Shown: positions 43,823 to 54,203, counted from the stretch's first letter. The stretch is 64,000 nucleotides of DNA from Bifidobacterium thermophilum (GCA_000741495.1 JGZV01000004.1:310001-374000); one strand, 5' to 3'. The notes: generated by a model not told the origin, from the sequence alone. A program made the numbers and translations.

Positions 43823-46144
43823 ATGACCGCCAATCTCCCCTATCAAAACCCAGAACTGCCGGCATCGCAACGCATCGCCGACCTGCTCGGACGCATGACC
43901 CTCGAAGAGAAAGTCGGGCAGATGATGCAACTCGACGCCCGCAACGTCGACCTCGACGATCTGATCGTCGCCAAACATGTCGGCTCGATTCTGCACACCA
44001 GCCCAGCCGACCTGCCGCGCGCCGTCGAAACCGTGAACACCAAAACACGCCTCGGCATCCCGCTGCTCATCGGCGACGACTGCATCCACGGATACTCCTT
44101 CTGGCCGGGAGCCACCATCTTCCCCTCGCAACTGGGCATGGCGGCCAGCTGGGACCCCGCCGCAGTGCAAGCAGTCGGCCGCGCAACCGCCGAAGAAGTC
44201 TCCGCCACCGGCGTGCACTGGACCTTCTCCCCCCGTACTGTGCATCGCCCGAGACACCCGATGGGCCGCGTGGACGAAACCTTCGGCGAAGACCCGACCC
44301 TGATCGGCGACATGGCCTCCGCCATCATCAAAGGCTACCAAGGCGGCGCCAAAGCCGGCGAGCCGCTCGCCCGCAACGCCATCCTCGCATGTGCCAAGCA
44401 TTTCGCCGGCTACAGCGAGACCCAAGGCGGACGTGACGCATCCGAAGCCGACCTGTCCCACCGCAAACTCGAATCATGGTTCCTTCCGCCGTTCGAGCGT
44501 GTCGCCAAAGAAGGCTGCGGCACCTTCATGCTCGGCTACGAGTCCATCGACGGCGTGCCGGTCACGTTCAACCACTGGCTGCTCTCCGATAAGCTGCGCG
44601 GTGACTGGAACTACCAAGGCACGCTGATCACCGACTGGGACAATGTCGGCCGCGCGGTGTGGGAGCAGAAGGTCAAAGCCGATTATGTGCATGCCGCCGC
44701 AGACGCGGTCAAAGCCGGCAACGATCTGATCATGACCACGCCGCAGTTCTACGACGGCGCCATCGAAGCCGTGCACACCGGCTTGCTGGACGAGTCACTG
44801 ATCGATGCCGCAGTGAGCCGCATCCTCGCGCTTAAGTTCCGTCTCGGCCTGTTCGAAGACCCACGATTGCCCGATGAGCGGCGCATCAAAGAAGTCATCG
44901 GCTGCGACGCCCATCAGCATCTCAATCTGCGCATCGCCCGCGAATCCACAGTCCTGCTGAATAACAACGGGGCGCTGCCGTTCGCCGCCGCCGGCAAACG
45001 CATCGCCGTCATCGGCCCGCTTGCCGATGACGCCCAGAACCAGCTGGGCGACTGGGCGGGCAACTCCGGACAGGTTACATGGATGCCCGACGGCCAGCCG
45101 CGCGGCATGATCACCACAATCCTCGACGGATTCAAACAACTCGCCCCGCAAGGCTGCGAAGTCACCTATTCCCGCGGCGCGAACATCATCGACCTGGTCG
45201 ATGACCCGGAAGGCGCATACTTCCCAGACGGCCAGCCGCGCCCGAAACTCGCCGTCAGCGCCCCCGTCGACCAGCAACTGCTCGACGAGGCCGTGGACAA
45301 CGCCCGCCAGAGCGACCTCATCGTCGCCGTCGTCGGCGACGTCGTGCAACTGGTCGGAGAAACCTGTTCGACCGCAACCTTGGAACTGCTCGGCGGCCAG
45401 AATGCCATGCTCGAAGCGCTCAGCGATGTGGCGCGCGAGACCGGCACGCCGCTGGTCGTCGTGCTGATGAGCTCCAAGCCGCAAGTCATGCCCGCATGCG
45501 TAATCGGCGGCAACGGCGTGATCGTGGACGAATCCACAGCAGCCGGCGTCAGCGCGTTCCTGTGGGCGCCAAGCCCGGGAATGAAAGGCGGACAGGCGAT
45601 CACCGAAATCATCCTCGGTCTCACTGATCCCAGCGGCCGGCTTCCCATCACCTTCCCGCGCCACGCCGGGCAGCTGCCGGTGTATTACAACCAGATTCGC
45701 GGCCAACACGGCAACCGCTATGCCGATCTCACGCAAGATCCGGCATTCGCGTTCGGCGAAGGGCTGAGCTACACCACCTTCGACTACGGCGAAGTGGCCA
45801 TCACCAACACCCCGGCATGCGGGACATACACCGTGGATGACACCGTACACACCGAAATCACGCTGACCAATACCGGCGACCGCGCAGGCACCGAAGTCGT
45901 TCAGCTGTATATCGGCGACATCGTCACCTCATACAGCTGGACCGACCGCGAACTCAAAGCGTTCCGGCGCGTGCACCTCAAACCGGGCGAAACCACGACC
46001 GTGGCCTTCGACATTCCGGTGGCCGACTGCACCATCGTCGACCAAGACGCCCACAGGTTTGTGGAACCAGGCGAGTTCGAGGTGCTGATCGGCCATTCGA
46101 GCCGCCGCACGGACCTCAAACGCGCCACGTTCACCGTCGCGTAA
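43823..46144 (+). CDS. Glycoside hydrolase family 3 beta-glucosidase-like enzyme
   Basis: A 773-residue GH3 enzyme likely cleaving beta-glucosides (or beta-xylosides) inside the cell; no signal peptide. It has the N-terminal barrel with probable nucleophile Asp in LITDWDNVGRAV, the alpha/beta sandwich domain and a C-terminal fibronectin-III-like domain (GTEVVQLYIGDIV). The highly conserved segment after HWTFSP should read VLCIARDTRWGR but reads RTVHRPRHPMGR. An extra C in 44229-44234 and a missing G in 44263-44265 shift and restore the frame. This is almost certainly a sequence error. The start is the Met beginning the conserved region; the ribosome site is weak (AAGAAAG). Confidence 0.88.
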   Translation: MTANLPYQNPELPASQRIADLLGRMTLEEKVGQMMQLDARNVDLDDLIVAKHVGSILHTSPADLPRAVETVNTKTRLGIPLLIGDDCIHGYSFWPGATIFPSQLGMAASWDPAAVQAVGRATAEEVSATGVHWTFSPRTVHRPRHPMGRVDETFGEDPTLIGDMASAIIKGYQGGAKAGEPLARNAILACAKHFAGYSETQGGRDASEADLSHRKLESWFLPPFERVAKEGCGTFMLGYESIDGVPVTFNHWLLSDKLRGDWNYQGTLITDWDNVGRAVWEQKVKADYVHAAADAVKAGNDLIMTTPQFYDGAIEAVHTGLLDESLIDAAVSRILALKFRLGLFEDPRLPDERRIKEVIGCDAHQHLNLRIARESTVLLNNNGALPFAAAGKRIAVIGPLADDAQNQLGDWAGNSGQVTWMPDGQPRGMITTILDGFKQLAPQGCEVTYSRGANIIDLVDDPEGAYFPDGQPRPKLAVSAPVDQQLLDEAVDNARQSDLIVAVVGDVVQLVGETCSTATLELLGGQNAMLEALSDVARETGTPLVVVLMSSKPQVMPACVIGGNGVIVDESTAAGVSAFLWAPSPGMKGGQAITEIILGLTDPSGRLPITFPRHAGQLPVYYNQIRGQHGNRYADLTQDPAFAFGEGLSYTTFDYGEVAITNTPACGTYTVDDTVHTEITLTNTGDRAGTEVVQLYIGDIVTSYSWTDRELKAFRRVHLKPGETTTVAFDIPVADCTIVDQDAHRFVEPGEFEVLIGHSSRRTDLKRATFTVA

Positions 46145-46207
46145 ACGACCACATCACTTCCGCCCCCAACCGCATACGGAGTACGGTGCCGCCGAACCCA
46201 CGACGGT

Positions 46208-46837
46208 TCAGCGGTACCCCTCCCACAGCGGCAACGGAAACAGCACATCCTCTATCGCCGCCCATTCCTCACACAAATCAATCGCCGGTTCGCGCAACCA
46301 ACGCAACTGCACGCCGTCCATGATCTCCATCGCACGGCGGACCAGCGGGCGCATATCCTTCCACTGCCCCACCCACTGCGGAATATCCCATGTGAATCCG
46401 CTGTAATACTGCCATATCGCCTCCGGCCGACGGGCGAACTCCTCATGCAGCGGATGCCGTGGATTGAACGATTCGACCTGAAGCATGGAAAACAACTGCA
46501 CCAGCATGCGCCGCTGCGCATTGCACTGCACCAGGAATCGCAGATAGGCGGGGAACCGCATCGCGCCCGGCCCGCTGCCCGGCAGCCCGGAGGCGCGGAA
46601 CTCCTCCGGGCTGCCGATCGCATTGTAATATTCGTGATACACCATCGCCAGCATATTGTCTTTGCTGCCGACATACCGCAGCACGCCCTGCTTGGAAATG
46701 CCGACCCGGTCAGCGACGTCCTGCACGGACATGCCGTTGAATCCGCGTTCGCCGATGAGTTCGACCGCAGCGTTCAGCACCTCGCGTCGACGCTCCTGCG
46801 GTGGTTTGCGGATCCGCTTGCTGCGCTGAGTATCCAT
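46208..46837 (-). CDS. TetR-family transcriptional regulator
   Basis: A 209-residue regulator. The N-terminal HTH is typical (REVLNAAVELIGERGFNGMS then VQDVADRVGISKQGVLRYVGSKDNML); the C-terminal ligand domain is Trp- and Arg-rich. It is convergent with the GH3 gene and lies 44 bases after the glutamate-cysteine ligase gene on the same strand. By proximity it may control the GH3 gene, whose promoter has a palindrome. No direct evidence for the ligand. Confidence 0.88.
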   Translation of the reverse strand: MDTQRSKRIRKPPQERRREVLNAAVELIGERGFNGMSVQDVADRVGISKQGVLRYVGSKDNMLAMVYHEYYNAIGSPEEFRASGLPGSGPGAMRFPAYLRFLVQCNAQRRMLVQLFSMLQVESFNPRHPLHEEFARRPEAIWQYYSGFTWDIPQWVGQWKDMRPLVRRAMEIMDGVQLRWLREPAIDLCEEWAAIEDVLFPLPLWEGYR

Positions 46838-46881
46838 ACACCCGAGTGTATCGGTGCGAACGGAAAACCCGAGCGCCGCTT

Positions 46882-48153
46882 TCAGGCTTGGAACACGTCT
46901 GGGTGGACCGGATCCCCCGGCACATCGGCAAGCAGCCCCTCCAGTCCGAGGAACTCCTGCCAGAAGTCAAGCGGCTGCCCATACGGCGTCGCCTCACTGC
47001 CATGCGCCTGCACGTTCGCTTTCGCTTCCAACACGTCAAGATCGCTCAGCCCATCGAAATATGATGTCAGCCGACCGAGGTTCTCATCGTCATAGAACAG
47101 GGAACCGATGATCTCCGTCAACCGTTGGGCACGTTCGACCGGCAGTGAATCCCAGTGGCGCAGTTCGATGAAGTTCTTCAGCCGCACATCGTTGAAATGC
47201 GTGGACAGCACATGGTTCACCTCGTACGCATTGAGCTCGCGGTCGGGGTAGATTTCGCCCGCGTTGTCGCGGAACGCGGCGCGGTGTTTCTGCTCTTCGG
47301 GCAGCCCCTCAGCCTCCGGGGTATGCGTCAGATCGGCGAACATCATCGGAGTGCTCAACACGTCCACCGCGTAATCCTCCCAACCGAACCGGTCATCGTA
47401 CAAACCGGGGATCAGGTTCGTGCGCTGGCAGTCGAGGAAATCCCACATGCGCTGGCGCAGCAGCGGGAACGGGTTCTCGGTGCCTTCGAAATACGGGGTG
47501 TTGCGGAAGAACCACGCGAGAATCGGGCCGATCGCCGTCCCCACGCGCAGCTTGCGGATGGCATCCTGCTCATTCTGATAGTCGATGCTCACCTGTGTGG
47601 ACGCCGAACCGCGCATCATGCACAAGCCGTACTGGCCGACGCGTCCCAGATAATCGGTCATCGCCTCGTACCGGCTCTTCGGGTTGACCGGAATGTCGGC
47701 GTAGCTGGTGTTCGGCTGGTAACCGTAGTTGACCAGGCGGAAGTCCAGCGCGTCGAGAATCGGATTGATTTCCTTGCGGAAGCGACCGTACTCGACAGCC
47801 AGTTCCTGCGGGCTGTGCAGCACACCGATCGAGCATTCGACTTGGGCCCCCGGCTCCAGGGAGATGGAGATTCCCTTGCGGGCGAGGCCTACCAGATGGC
47901 CGTTCTCCCAATACTCCTTGTCGGCATCGTAATAGGGGCGCAAACGATTGAGCAGGACCTCAATCCCGTTCGGCTCGTAATAGTTGACCGCCTGGTCGGT
48001 GCCATTGCGAACGGGCAGATGCTCGATTTCAACCCCGTAACCGTCGTTGCGTTCCGGCTTGGCGCCGCTTTCGAAGAAACGGACCAAGCTGTCGACATGC
48101 TTGGGATTGACGGTGGCATTCATATGCGCGTAGCTGATGCGTGGTGTGCTCAT
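46882..48153 (-). CDS. Glutamate-cysteine ligase (GCS2-type)
   Basis: A 423-residue ATP-dependent ligase that joins glutamate and cysteine to gamma-glutamylcysteine. Family features are GYGVEIEHLPV (ATP/Glu-binding strand), SLEPGAQVECSIG, MMRGSASTQVSIDY and the long helical C-terminus with NAYEVNHVLSTHFNDVRLKNFIELRH. No glutathione synthetase gene is in the window, so gamma-glutamylcysteine may itself be the thiol. It is a candidate cofactor supplier for the GHR-like enzymes at 10.6-19.6 kb. The ATG at 48153 lacks a clear ribosome site; an internal Met at 48123 is possible. Confidence 0.85.
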   Translation of the reverse strand: MSTPRISYAHMNATVNPKHVDSLVRFFESGAKPERNDGYGVEIEHLPVRNGTDQAVNYYEPNGIEVLLNRLRPYYDADKEYWENGHLVGLARKGISISLEPGAQVECSIGVLHSPQELAVEYGRFRKEINPILDALDFRLVNYGYQPNTSYADIPVNPKSRYEAMTDYLGRVGQYGLCMMRGSASTQVSIDYQNEQDAIRKLRVGTAIGPILAWFFRNTPYFEGTENPFPLLRQRMWDFLDCQRTNLIPGLYDDRFGWEDYAVDVLSTPMMFADLTHTPEAEGLPEEQKHRAAFRDNAGEIYPDRELNAYEVNHVLSTHFNDVRLKNFIELRHWDSLPVERAQRLTEIIGSLFYDDENLGRLTSYFDGLSDLDVLEAKANVQAHGSEATPYGQPLDFWQEFLGLEGLLADVPGDPVHPDVFQA

Positions 48154-48343
48154 GCTGCCATCGTAAACGAAATGGGACCGCCACGCGCGGATTGCCGCGC
48201 CCTCAGCTCTACGAAAAACTGATAGCGACTTGCAAGATTGTCCGCCACGTTCAGCATGCCGTTCAGCTTGCTCAGGGCGCGTACAGACCGTTCGGATGAT
48301 GCCGATCCGGGCGGGTTGTTATACGGTTGGGCAAGTTTGAACG

Positions 48344-48384
48344 CTGAGCCGGTTCGGGCGGGTTGCACGCTTCAACCGGCTCAG
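48344..48384. terminator. Hairpin downstream of the BadF/BcrA gene
   Basis: CTGAGCCGGTT (48344-48354) pairs with AACCGGCTCAG (48374-48384), 15 bases beyond the stop of the minus-strand giant gene. The U-tract is poor, so termination is tentative. Confidence 0.5.
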
Positions 48385-48398
48385 TTCGTTCGCTCGCT

Positions 48399-51300
48399 TC
48401 AGTCCGCGGTGGACAGCGGAGCTTGTGAATCGCTTCCCTGCCCCGGCCGGTTGCCGGCAGCACCGTGCATCGGTTCGTCGAGATGCGCCTTGTGGTTCTT
48501 CTTCGCGGCGGCGATCATGAGCTTGAGCCGGTTGAGCTGGTTCGCCTCGGACGCGCCCGGATCGTAGTCGATCGACACGATGTTGGCCTGCGGGTACAGG
48601 CGGCGGATCTTGCCGAACATGCCACGGCCGGTTACATGGTTGGGCAGGCACGCGAACGGCTGGGCGCACACGATATTCGGGCAGCCGGATTCGATCAGTT
48701 CGATGATTTCGGCGGTCAACAACCACCCTTCGCCCGCTTGCACGCCGACTGACGTGACCTCGTCAGCGGTCTTGACGAGCTGCTCCATGCGCTCGTCCTG
48801 GCTGAACTTGCCGTGCGCAGTGGCGATGGCGCGACGCACCGGATTAAGCCCACGATTAAGGGCCCACCGCATGATCGCGTCCATGGTCTGGCTGCCGCCT
48901 GTGCCCAGATGGTCCTCATTCCACTTGTCGGTGTACGGGTGTTGGGTCATGAATTCGACGATGCCCGGCACCACGGCCTCGCAGCCTTGTGCCTCGATCT
49001 GGTCGACGACATGGTTGTTGGCGTCCGGATGGTATTTGACGAGAATCTCACCTACCACACCGACACGCGGCTTGCGCGGGATATCCCTCAGCGGCAGCTC
49101 GTCGAAGGTGCGCACGATCTTCTTCAACAGCTGCGGGTACAGCCAGTACCCCTTGCCGTACACACGCTTGGCGGTCTTTGAATACCCATGATGCTCGATG
49201 GTTTCGCGCAGAATCGTGTCCCACTGCTCGTACAGGGCGTTCGCGCTGCCCGGCTGAGCCTCATACGGGCGGACGCGGTACAGGCATTTCATCAGCAGAT
49301 CGCCGTAGACGAGCGCCTTGCCGGCACGTTCCAGCATCGCCGGTGTCGCTTTGAAACCGGGATTGCTTTCCAACCCTTGGAAACTCAGCGCGATGACCGG
49401 AATCTGCGGGTATCCGGCGTCGATCAACGCCTTGCGGATCAGACCGTAATAGTTCGTGGCGCGGCACATGCCGCCGGTCTGGGAAATGGCGAGCGCCACA
49501 TGGTCGGGATCGTATTTGCCTTGGATGATGGCGTCCACCAGCTGGCCGACAACCATGATCGCCGGATAGCAGGCGTCATTGTTGACGTATTTGAGGCCGG
49601 TTTCGACGTCCTCGTTGCTGGCGTGTTTGAGCACGTCGAACTTGTATCCTCCGGAGCGGATGACGGATTCGACCAGTGAGAAGTGCACCGGGCTCATCTG
49701 CGGGCAGACGATGGTGTAGTCGCGCATGGATTTCTCGAAGCGGACCTTGTGTGCATACCGGCTCATGGTGGCCTCGTTGCGGGCGGACCCGCCGCGTTTG
49801 CTGGTCTTCGTGCCGTCCTGCTGCGACGCTTGGGCAGCGGTGCGGCGCGAAGCCTGCCTGACCGCCTCGGTGAGCTTCGGATTTTCGGCCATCACGGCGT
49901 CGAGCATCGCCTGACGTCCCGGAGTTGGCGCGGGACCGCCGGTGTGACGGAATCCGGCATCATGGTCGTCATGGTGGCGTTGGGCGTTCCGTTCACGCTC
50001 CTCGACGGCGGCTTTGAGCGAGCGTAGGCGGATCTTCGCGGCACCGAGATTGCTAACTTCGTCGATTTTGAGCACGGTGTACACGTCGGCTTTGTCGGCG
50101 AGGATTTCGCTGACCTGATCAGTGGTGATGGCGTCGAGGCCGCATCCGAAGGAGTTGAGTTGCACGAGTTCAAGCCCCGGGTAGGAGGATACGAATCGTG
50201 CGGCTGCGTACAGGCGGGCATGGTACGCCCACTGGTTCTGCACGCGCAGGGGCATGCGGGTGACTTTGCGGTCGCCGACCTCACGGAATCCTGCGGCATC
50301 CTTCGCGTGCGGGTCTTTTTCGCCGGCGCTCAGGTATTCGCTCAGATGCAGGTCTTCACCCGGCTGCAGTTCGCAGATGGAATCCTCGGACAGGACGACC
50401 ATGCCGAGCGAGCAGATGGTCTCGGGGATGCCGTGGTTGACTTCCGGGTCGATGTGGTAGGGACGCCCGGCAAGCACGATGCCGTGGCAGTTGTGCTCTT
50501 TCATGTAGGCGAGCGCACGCAGGCCCTCCTGCTGGACATCATGCTTGAACAGCTTGTCTTCTGCGTACGCCGCCTTGACCGCTTGCTGCGCCTCCTCCAT
50601 CGTCACGTTCGCCCAGGCGAATTCTTCGACGATGCGCTTGGCCATGAGCTCATGATTGGCCAAGTTGAAGTAGGGGCGCATGTAGCGGATGCCCGGTTCG
50701 CGCAGTTCGGGCATATTCGCGCCGATGACGACCGGATAGTTCGCTACGACCGGGCAGTTGTAGTGATTGTCGGTGTTGGGTACGAGATTCTCTTCGTAGC
50801 TCACGCACGGGTAGAAGATCGTTTTGACGCCCTTGTTGAGCAGCCACTTGATATGACCGTGCACGAGTTTGGCCGGGTAGCAGATGTTCTCGGATGCGAT
50901 GGATTCGATGCCGGTTTCGAACAGCTCATGGTTGGAACGCCCGGAGATGATGACTTTGAAGCCGAGATTGGTCAGCAGGGTGAACCAGAACGGGTAGTTC
51001 TCGTACATGTTGAGCACGCGTGGGATGCCGATCTCGCCGCGGGTCGCCTTCTTGTCGGTCAGGCGGCGGTAGGCGAAACAACGCTTGTACTTATAGTCGT
51101 ACAGGTTCGGCCGGTCGGAACGCTGCTTTTTCGCGTCGCCGCCACGTTCACACCGGTTGCCGGTCACGTAGCGCGAACCGTCCTGGAAGGTGGTGATGGT
51201 GAGCTTGCAGTGGTTCTGGCACAGTTTGCACACGTCACGGGACGTGGTCATCGACAGATTGTCGAGGGCGTCGCCGCTCAGGATGCCGGAACGCGTGTGT

Positions 51301-53144
51301 TCGGCGGCCGGATCGTCGTCCGCGGCGTCGACGTAGTGCATGCGGGCGGTCAACGCGGCGCCGTACGCGCCCATGAGGCCGGCGATGTTCGGGCGGGTGA
51401 CTTCGCGGTCGGTGAGCAGTTCGAAAGCGCGTAGCACGGCGTCGTTGAGGAAGGTGCCGCCCTGGACGACAACCGTGTCACCGAGTGCATCGGCGTCACG
51501 CAGTTTGATGACCTTGTACAACGCGTTGCGTACGACCGAATAGCACAGGCCGGCGGCGATGTCCTCGATGGAGGCGCCTTCTTTCTGCGCCTGCTTGACG
51601 GAGGAGTTCATGAACACCGTGCAGCGCGAGCCCAAATCCACCGGATGCGTGGAGTTCAGGGCTTTTTGCGTGAATTCTTCGATGCTCAGTCCCATGGACT
51701 GGGCGAAGGTCTGCAGGAAGGAGCCGCAGCCTGAAGAGCACGCCTCATTGACGGCGATCGAGTCGATGACCCCGTCATTGATGGCGAGGTATTTCATATC
51801 CTGGCCGCCGATATCGATGACTGCGGTGACGCCGGGGCTGACCATTTCCGCACCGCGATAATGCGCCATCGTTTCGACGACGCCTTCGTCCAGGTGCAAA
51901 CCGGTGGAGATCAGGCCTTCGCCGTATCCGGTCGCGCAGGAGCGCGCGATCCACGCATCCGCAGGCAGTTGCGCCTGAATGCGTTTGACGATATTGACCG
52001 CCGCGGTCAACGGGCTGCCTTCGTTGGTGGCATAGGACGACCATACGATTTCACGGTCGTCGTTGACCAGAGTCGCCTTGATGGTGGTCGAACCGGCGTC
52101 AATACCGAGGAAGTGCGGTCCCGTGGCGCCTTCCAAGGTCCCTACATGCACGTGTTCACGATGGTGGCGGGCATTGAACGCCTCTCGATCCGCCTCGGTG
52201 GGGAACAGCGGCGGCATGGTCTTCGTATTGCTCGGCAGGTTCTTGAGCCGTTCGAGGTCGTCGAGAATCTGCGCGCAGGTGCGCGGTTCGGCGATGGTGG
52301 CGGTGCCGGTATCGTCGTCGTCATTGTCGTCGCCGGCGATGAGCGCGGCGCCGAACGCGACATACAGGTGGGCGTCGGACGGGGTGATGAACTGGTCGAC
52401 TTTGCCGTCGAGGGCGCGGTGGAAGGCTTCGCGCAGTTCGGACATGAAGAACAGCGGCCCGCCGAGGAAAACGACATTGCCGTGGATCGGCCTGCCGGAA
52501 GCGAGACCGGCGATGGTCTGTGTGGCGACGGCGGTGAAAATCGAGGCGGCCAAATCGGGTTTCGCCGCGCCGTCGTTGATCAGCGGCTGCAAATCGGATT
52601 TCGCGAACACGCCACAGCGTGAAGCGATCGGATACAAGGTCTGGTAGTGCTTGGCCATCTCGTTGAGACCGGCCGCGTCCGTGTCCAGCAAGGTGGCCAT
52701 CTGGTCGATGAACGCGCCGGTGCCGCCTGCGCACGAACCGTTCATCCGCTGTTCCGGAGTCGGCTTGAGGTAGGTGATTTTCGCGTCCTCGCCGCCAAGC
52801 TCGATGATGACATCCGCCTGCGGGATCTCCTGGTCGATCGCACGGGTTTCGGCGATGACCTCCTGGATGAAGGGCACGTGCAGGTTGTCGGCGAGGGTCA
52901 AGCCGCCGGAACCGGTGATTGCCAGGCGAATCGGCTCGCCGCCGCGGCCGAGCCGTTCGAGCTGCTGGTGGATGTCTTCAAGCAGTCCGGCGACTGTGGC
53001 CCGCACGTTGGCATGATGGCGACGGTAATCGGAGAACAGCACGCTGTCGAGCGTGTCATTCTGATCCAATACGACCGCTTTGACTGTGGTCGATCCGATG
53101 TCAAGACCGACACGCAACGGCTTCTTTCCGTGTTCGCCGGTCAT
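48399..53144 (-). CDS. Giant BadF/BcrA-type acyl-CoA dehydratase activase-related protein
   Basis: A 1581-residue fusion. Two ASKHA ATPase domains (GLDIGSTTVKAVVLDQ with CAGGTGAFID near the start; GIDAGSTTIKATLV with CSSGCGSFLQT in the middle) resemble 2-hydroxyacyl-CoA dehydratase activators that hold a [4Fe-4S] cluster. A Cys motif CKLCQNHC, a DUF2229 region (IGIPRVLNMYENYPFWFTLL) and a HgdB-like C-terminal half follow. Two starts are plausible: 53144 (AGGGAGAG) or 53168 (GAGG). It lies next to nrdG and nrdD, another radical/FeS pair. No dehydratase substrate genes are nearby. Its physiological role is unknown. Confidence 0.85.
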   Translation of the reverse strand: MTGEHGKKPLRVGLDIGSTTVKAVVLDQNDTLDSVLFSDYRRHHANVRATVAGLLEDIHQQLERLGRGGEPIRLAITGSGGLTLADNLHVPFIQEVIAETRAIDQEIPQADVIIELGGEDAKITYLKPTPEQRMNGSCAGGTGAFIDQMATLLDTDAAGLNEMAKHYQTLYPIASRCGVFAKSDLQPLINDGAAKPDLAASIFTAVATQTIAGLASGRPIHGNVVFLGGPLFFMSELREAFHRALDGKVDQFITPSDAHLYVAFGAALIAGDDNDDDDTGTATIAEPRTCAQILDDLERLKNLPSNTKTMPPLFPTEADREAFNARHHREHVHVGTLEGATGPHFLGIDAGSTTIKATLVNDDREIVWSSYATNEGSPLTAAVNIVKRIQAQLPADAWIARSCATGYGEGLISTGLHLDEGVVETMAHYRGAEMVSPGVTAVIDIGGQDMKYLAINDGVIDSIAVNEACSSGCGSFLQTFAQSMGLSIEEFTQKALNSTHPVDLGSRCTVFMNSSVKQAQKEGASIEDIAAGLCYSVVRNALYKVIKLRDADALGDTVVVQGGTFLNDAVLRAFELLTDREVTRPNIAGLMGAYGAALTARMHYVDAADDDPAAEHTRSGILSGDALDNLSMTTSRDVCKLCQNHCKLTITTFQDGSRYVTGNRCERGGDAKKQRSDRPNLYDYKYKRCFAYRRLTDKKATRGEIGIPRVLNMYENYPFWFTLLTNLGFKVIISGRSNHELFETGIESIASENICYPAKLVHGHIKWLLNKGVKTIFYPCVSYEENLVPNTDNHYNCPVVANYPVVIGANMPELREPGIRYMRPYFNLANHELMAKRIVEEFAWANVTMEEAQQAVKAAYAEDKLFKHDVQQEGLRALAYMKEHNCHGIVLAGRPYHIDPEVNHGIPETICSLGMVVLSEDSICELQPGEDLHLSEYLSAGEKDPHAKDAAGFREVGDRKVTRMPLRVQNQWAYHARLYAAARFVSSYPGLELVQLNSFGCGLDAITTDQVSEILADKADVYTVLKIDEVSNLGAAKIRLRSLKAAVEERERNAQRHHDDHDAGFRHTGGPAPTPGRQAMLDAVMAENPKLTEAVRQASRRTAAQASQQDGTKTSKRGGSARNEATMSRYAHKVRFEKSMRDYTIVCPQMSPVHFSLVESVIRSGGYKFDVLKHASNEDVETGLKYVNNDACYPAIMVVGQLVDAIIQGKYDPDHVALAISQTGGMCRATNYYGLIRKALIDAGYPQIPVIALSFQGLESNPGFKATPAMLERAGKALVYGDLLMKCLYRVRPYEAQPGSANALYEQWDTILRETIEHHGYSKTAKRVYGKGYWLYPQLLKKIVRTFDELPLRDIPRKPRVGVVGEILVKYHPDANNHVVDQIEAQGCEAVVPGIVEFMTQHPYTDKWNEDHLGTGGSQTMDAIMRWALNRGLNPVRRAIATAHGKFSQDERMEQLVKTADEVTSVGVQAGEGWLLTAEIIELIESGCPNIVCAQPFACLPNHVTGRGMFGKIRRLYPQANIVSIDYDPGASEANQLNRLKLMIAAAKKNHKAHLDEPMHGAAGNRPGQGSDSQAPLSTAD

Positions 53145-53405
53145 GACATGCTCTCCCTGCTGCGTCATCTGCACCTCATATCCATTGTCGGCAGAAACCG
53201 GGCGGCGTGGCGGAGTATTGCAAACCTTCGCACGTGTCCTGCCGAATTTCCTCTAGTGAATGCTAACGCATACGCACGTCAGCACAACTCGCCCGAAGCG
53301 AAACGGTACAGATATACGAAACCTGCACGGTTTGCCACGTCCCAACGGCCACCGGCAGTGTACAACCCGTCGGATAACGGCGTGCGGCGGATGCGGCGAG
53401 CGGTG

Positions 53406-54119
53406 TTACTGCCCTGAGGACAGGCTGTCGTTACCTTCGCCGGCGGCGCGATCCTTGCCGTAGATTTCCGGGATGAAACGCTCTTGATCGTGCAGTTTGC
53501 TCCAGATGACGGGCTTGCCGGCGGCGAAGGATTTCGGTACGTCGATGATGCGCTGGTTGCTTGACCCGCGGAATTGCAGGAGGGTATCGTGCAGCTCCTT
53601 GATATATCGGCCGTCGACGAGGATGTCGATTTCGTGGAGCAGGTCGAGCTTGTCCTGGGTTTCGCCGGGGCGCATGAGTTCTTCCCACGTGTAGCCGGTC
53701 CAGCACCAAATGTCTTTCGTGTGGCCGAAACGTTCGCGGATTTTTCGCGCGAGCGGCAGGAGCACGCCCGTGTTGAGCAGGGGCTCGCCGCCGAGGAAGG
53801 TTATGCCTTGTACATAGGATTGGGACAGGTCGTCCATGATTTGCGCTTCGAGCGCGTCATTGTATTCGTGTCCGGCTTGGAAATCCCAGATGGACTTGTT
53901 GTAGCATTCCACGCAGTGGAACGGGCATCCGGATACGTATAGGGAGCAGCGGATGCCTTCGCCGTCGGTCATAAGGAACCGCTTGTAGTCGGCGATCATG
54001 TTGTGACTCATCCGGTTCGTCCATTGCCCGGCTTTCGGATTGTTCGACCGGTTGGTCGGAATGAACGGGCCGCGGCCGGTCTCCCCCGCCGCGAAATCAT
54101 GCAATGTCGTTGCTGCCAT
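53406..54119 (-). CDS. nrdG: Anaerobic ribonucleotide reductase activating protein
   Basis: A radical-SAM enzyme that generates the glycyl radical on NrdD under anaerobic conditions. The cluster motif CPFHCVEC (CX3CX2C) and GEP-type loop FLGGEPLLN are present. At 237 residues it is longer than the E. coli protein (154), with about 40 additional N-terminal and 45 C-terminal residues. AGGAAG precedes the ATG at 54119; internal Mets at 54011 and 53999 are alternatives. It lies 179 bases after nrdD, with a hairpin between them. Confidence 0.94.
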   Translation of the reverse strand: MAATTLHDFAAGETGRGPFIPTNRSNNPKAGQWTNRMSHNMIADYKRFLMTDGEGIRCSLYVSGCPFHCVECYNKSIWDFQAGHEYNDALEAQIMDDLSQSYVQGITFLGGEPLLNTGVLLPLARKIRERFGHTKDIWCWTGYTWEELMRPGETQDKLDLLHEIDILVDGRYIKELHDTLLQFRGSSNQRIIDVPKSFAAGKPVIWSKLHDQERFIPEIYGKDRAAGEGNDSLSSGQ

Positions 54120-54203
54120 CAGTGCTTCCTGTTCCTTGCCTTGCCGCTTCTTTTACACGTCCGCCCATCCAAGCTGACGCGAACAAAGCCACGACGCACG
54201 GCA

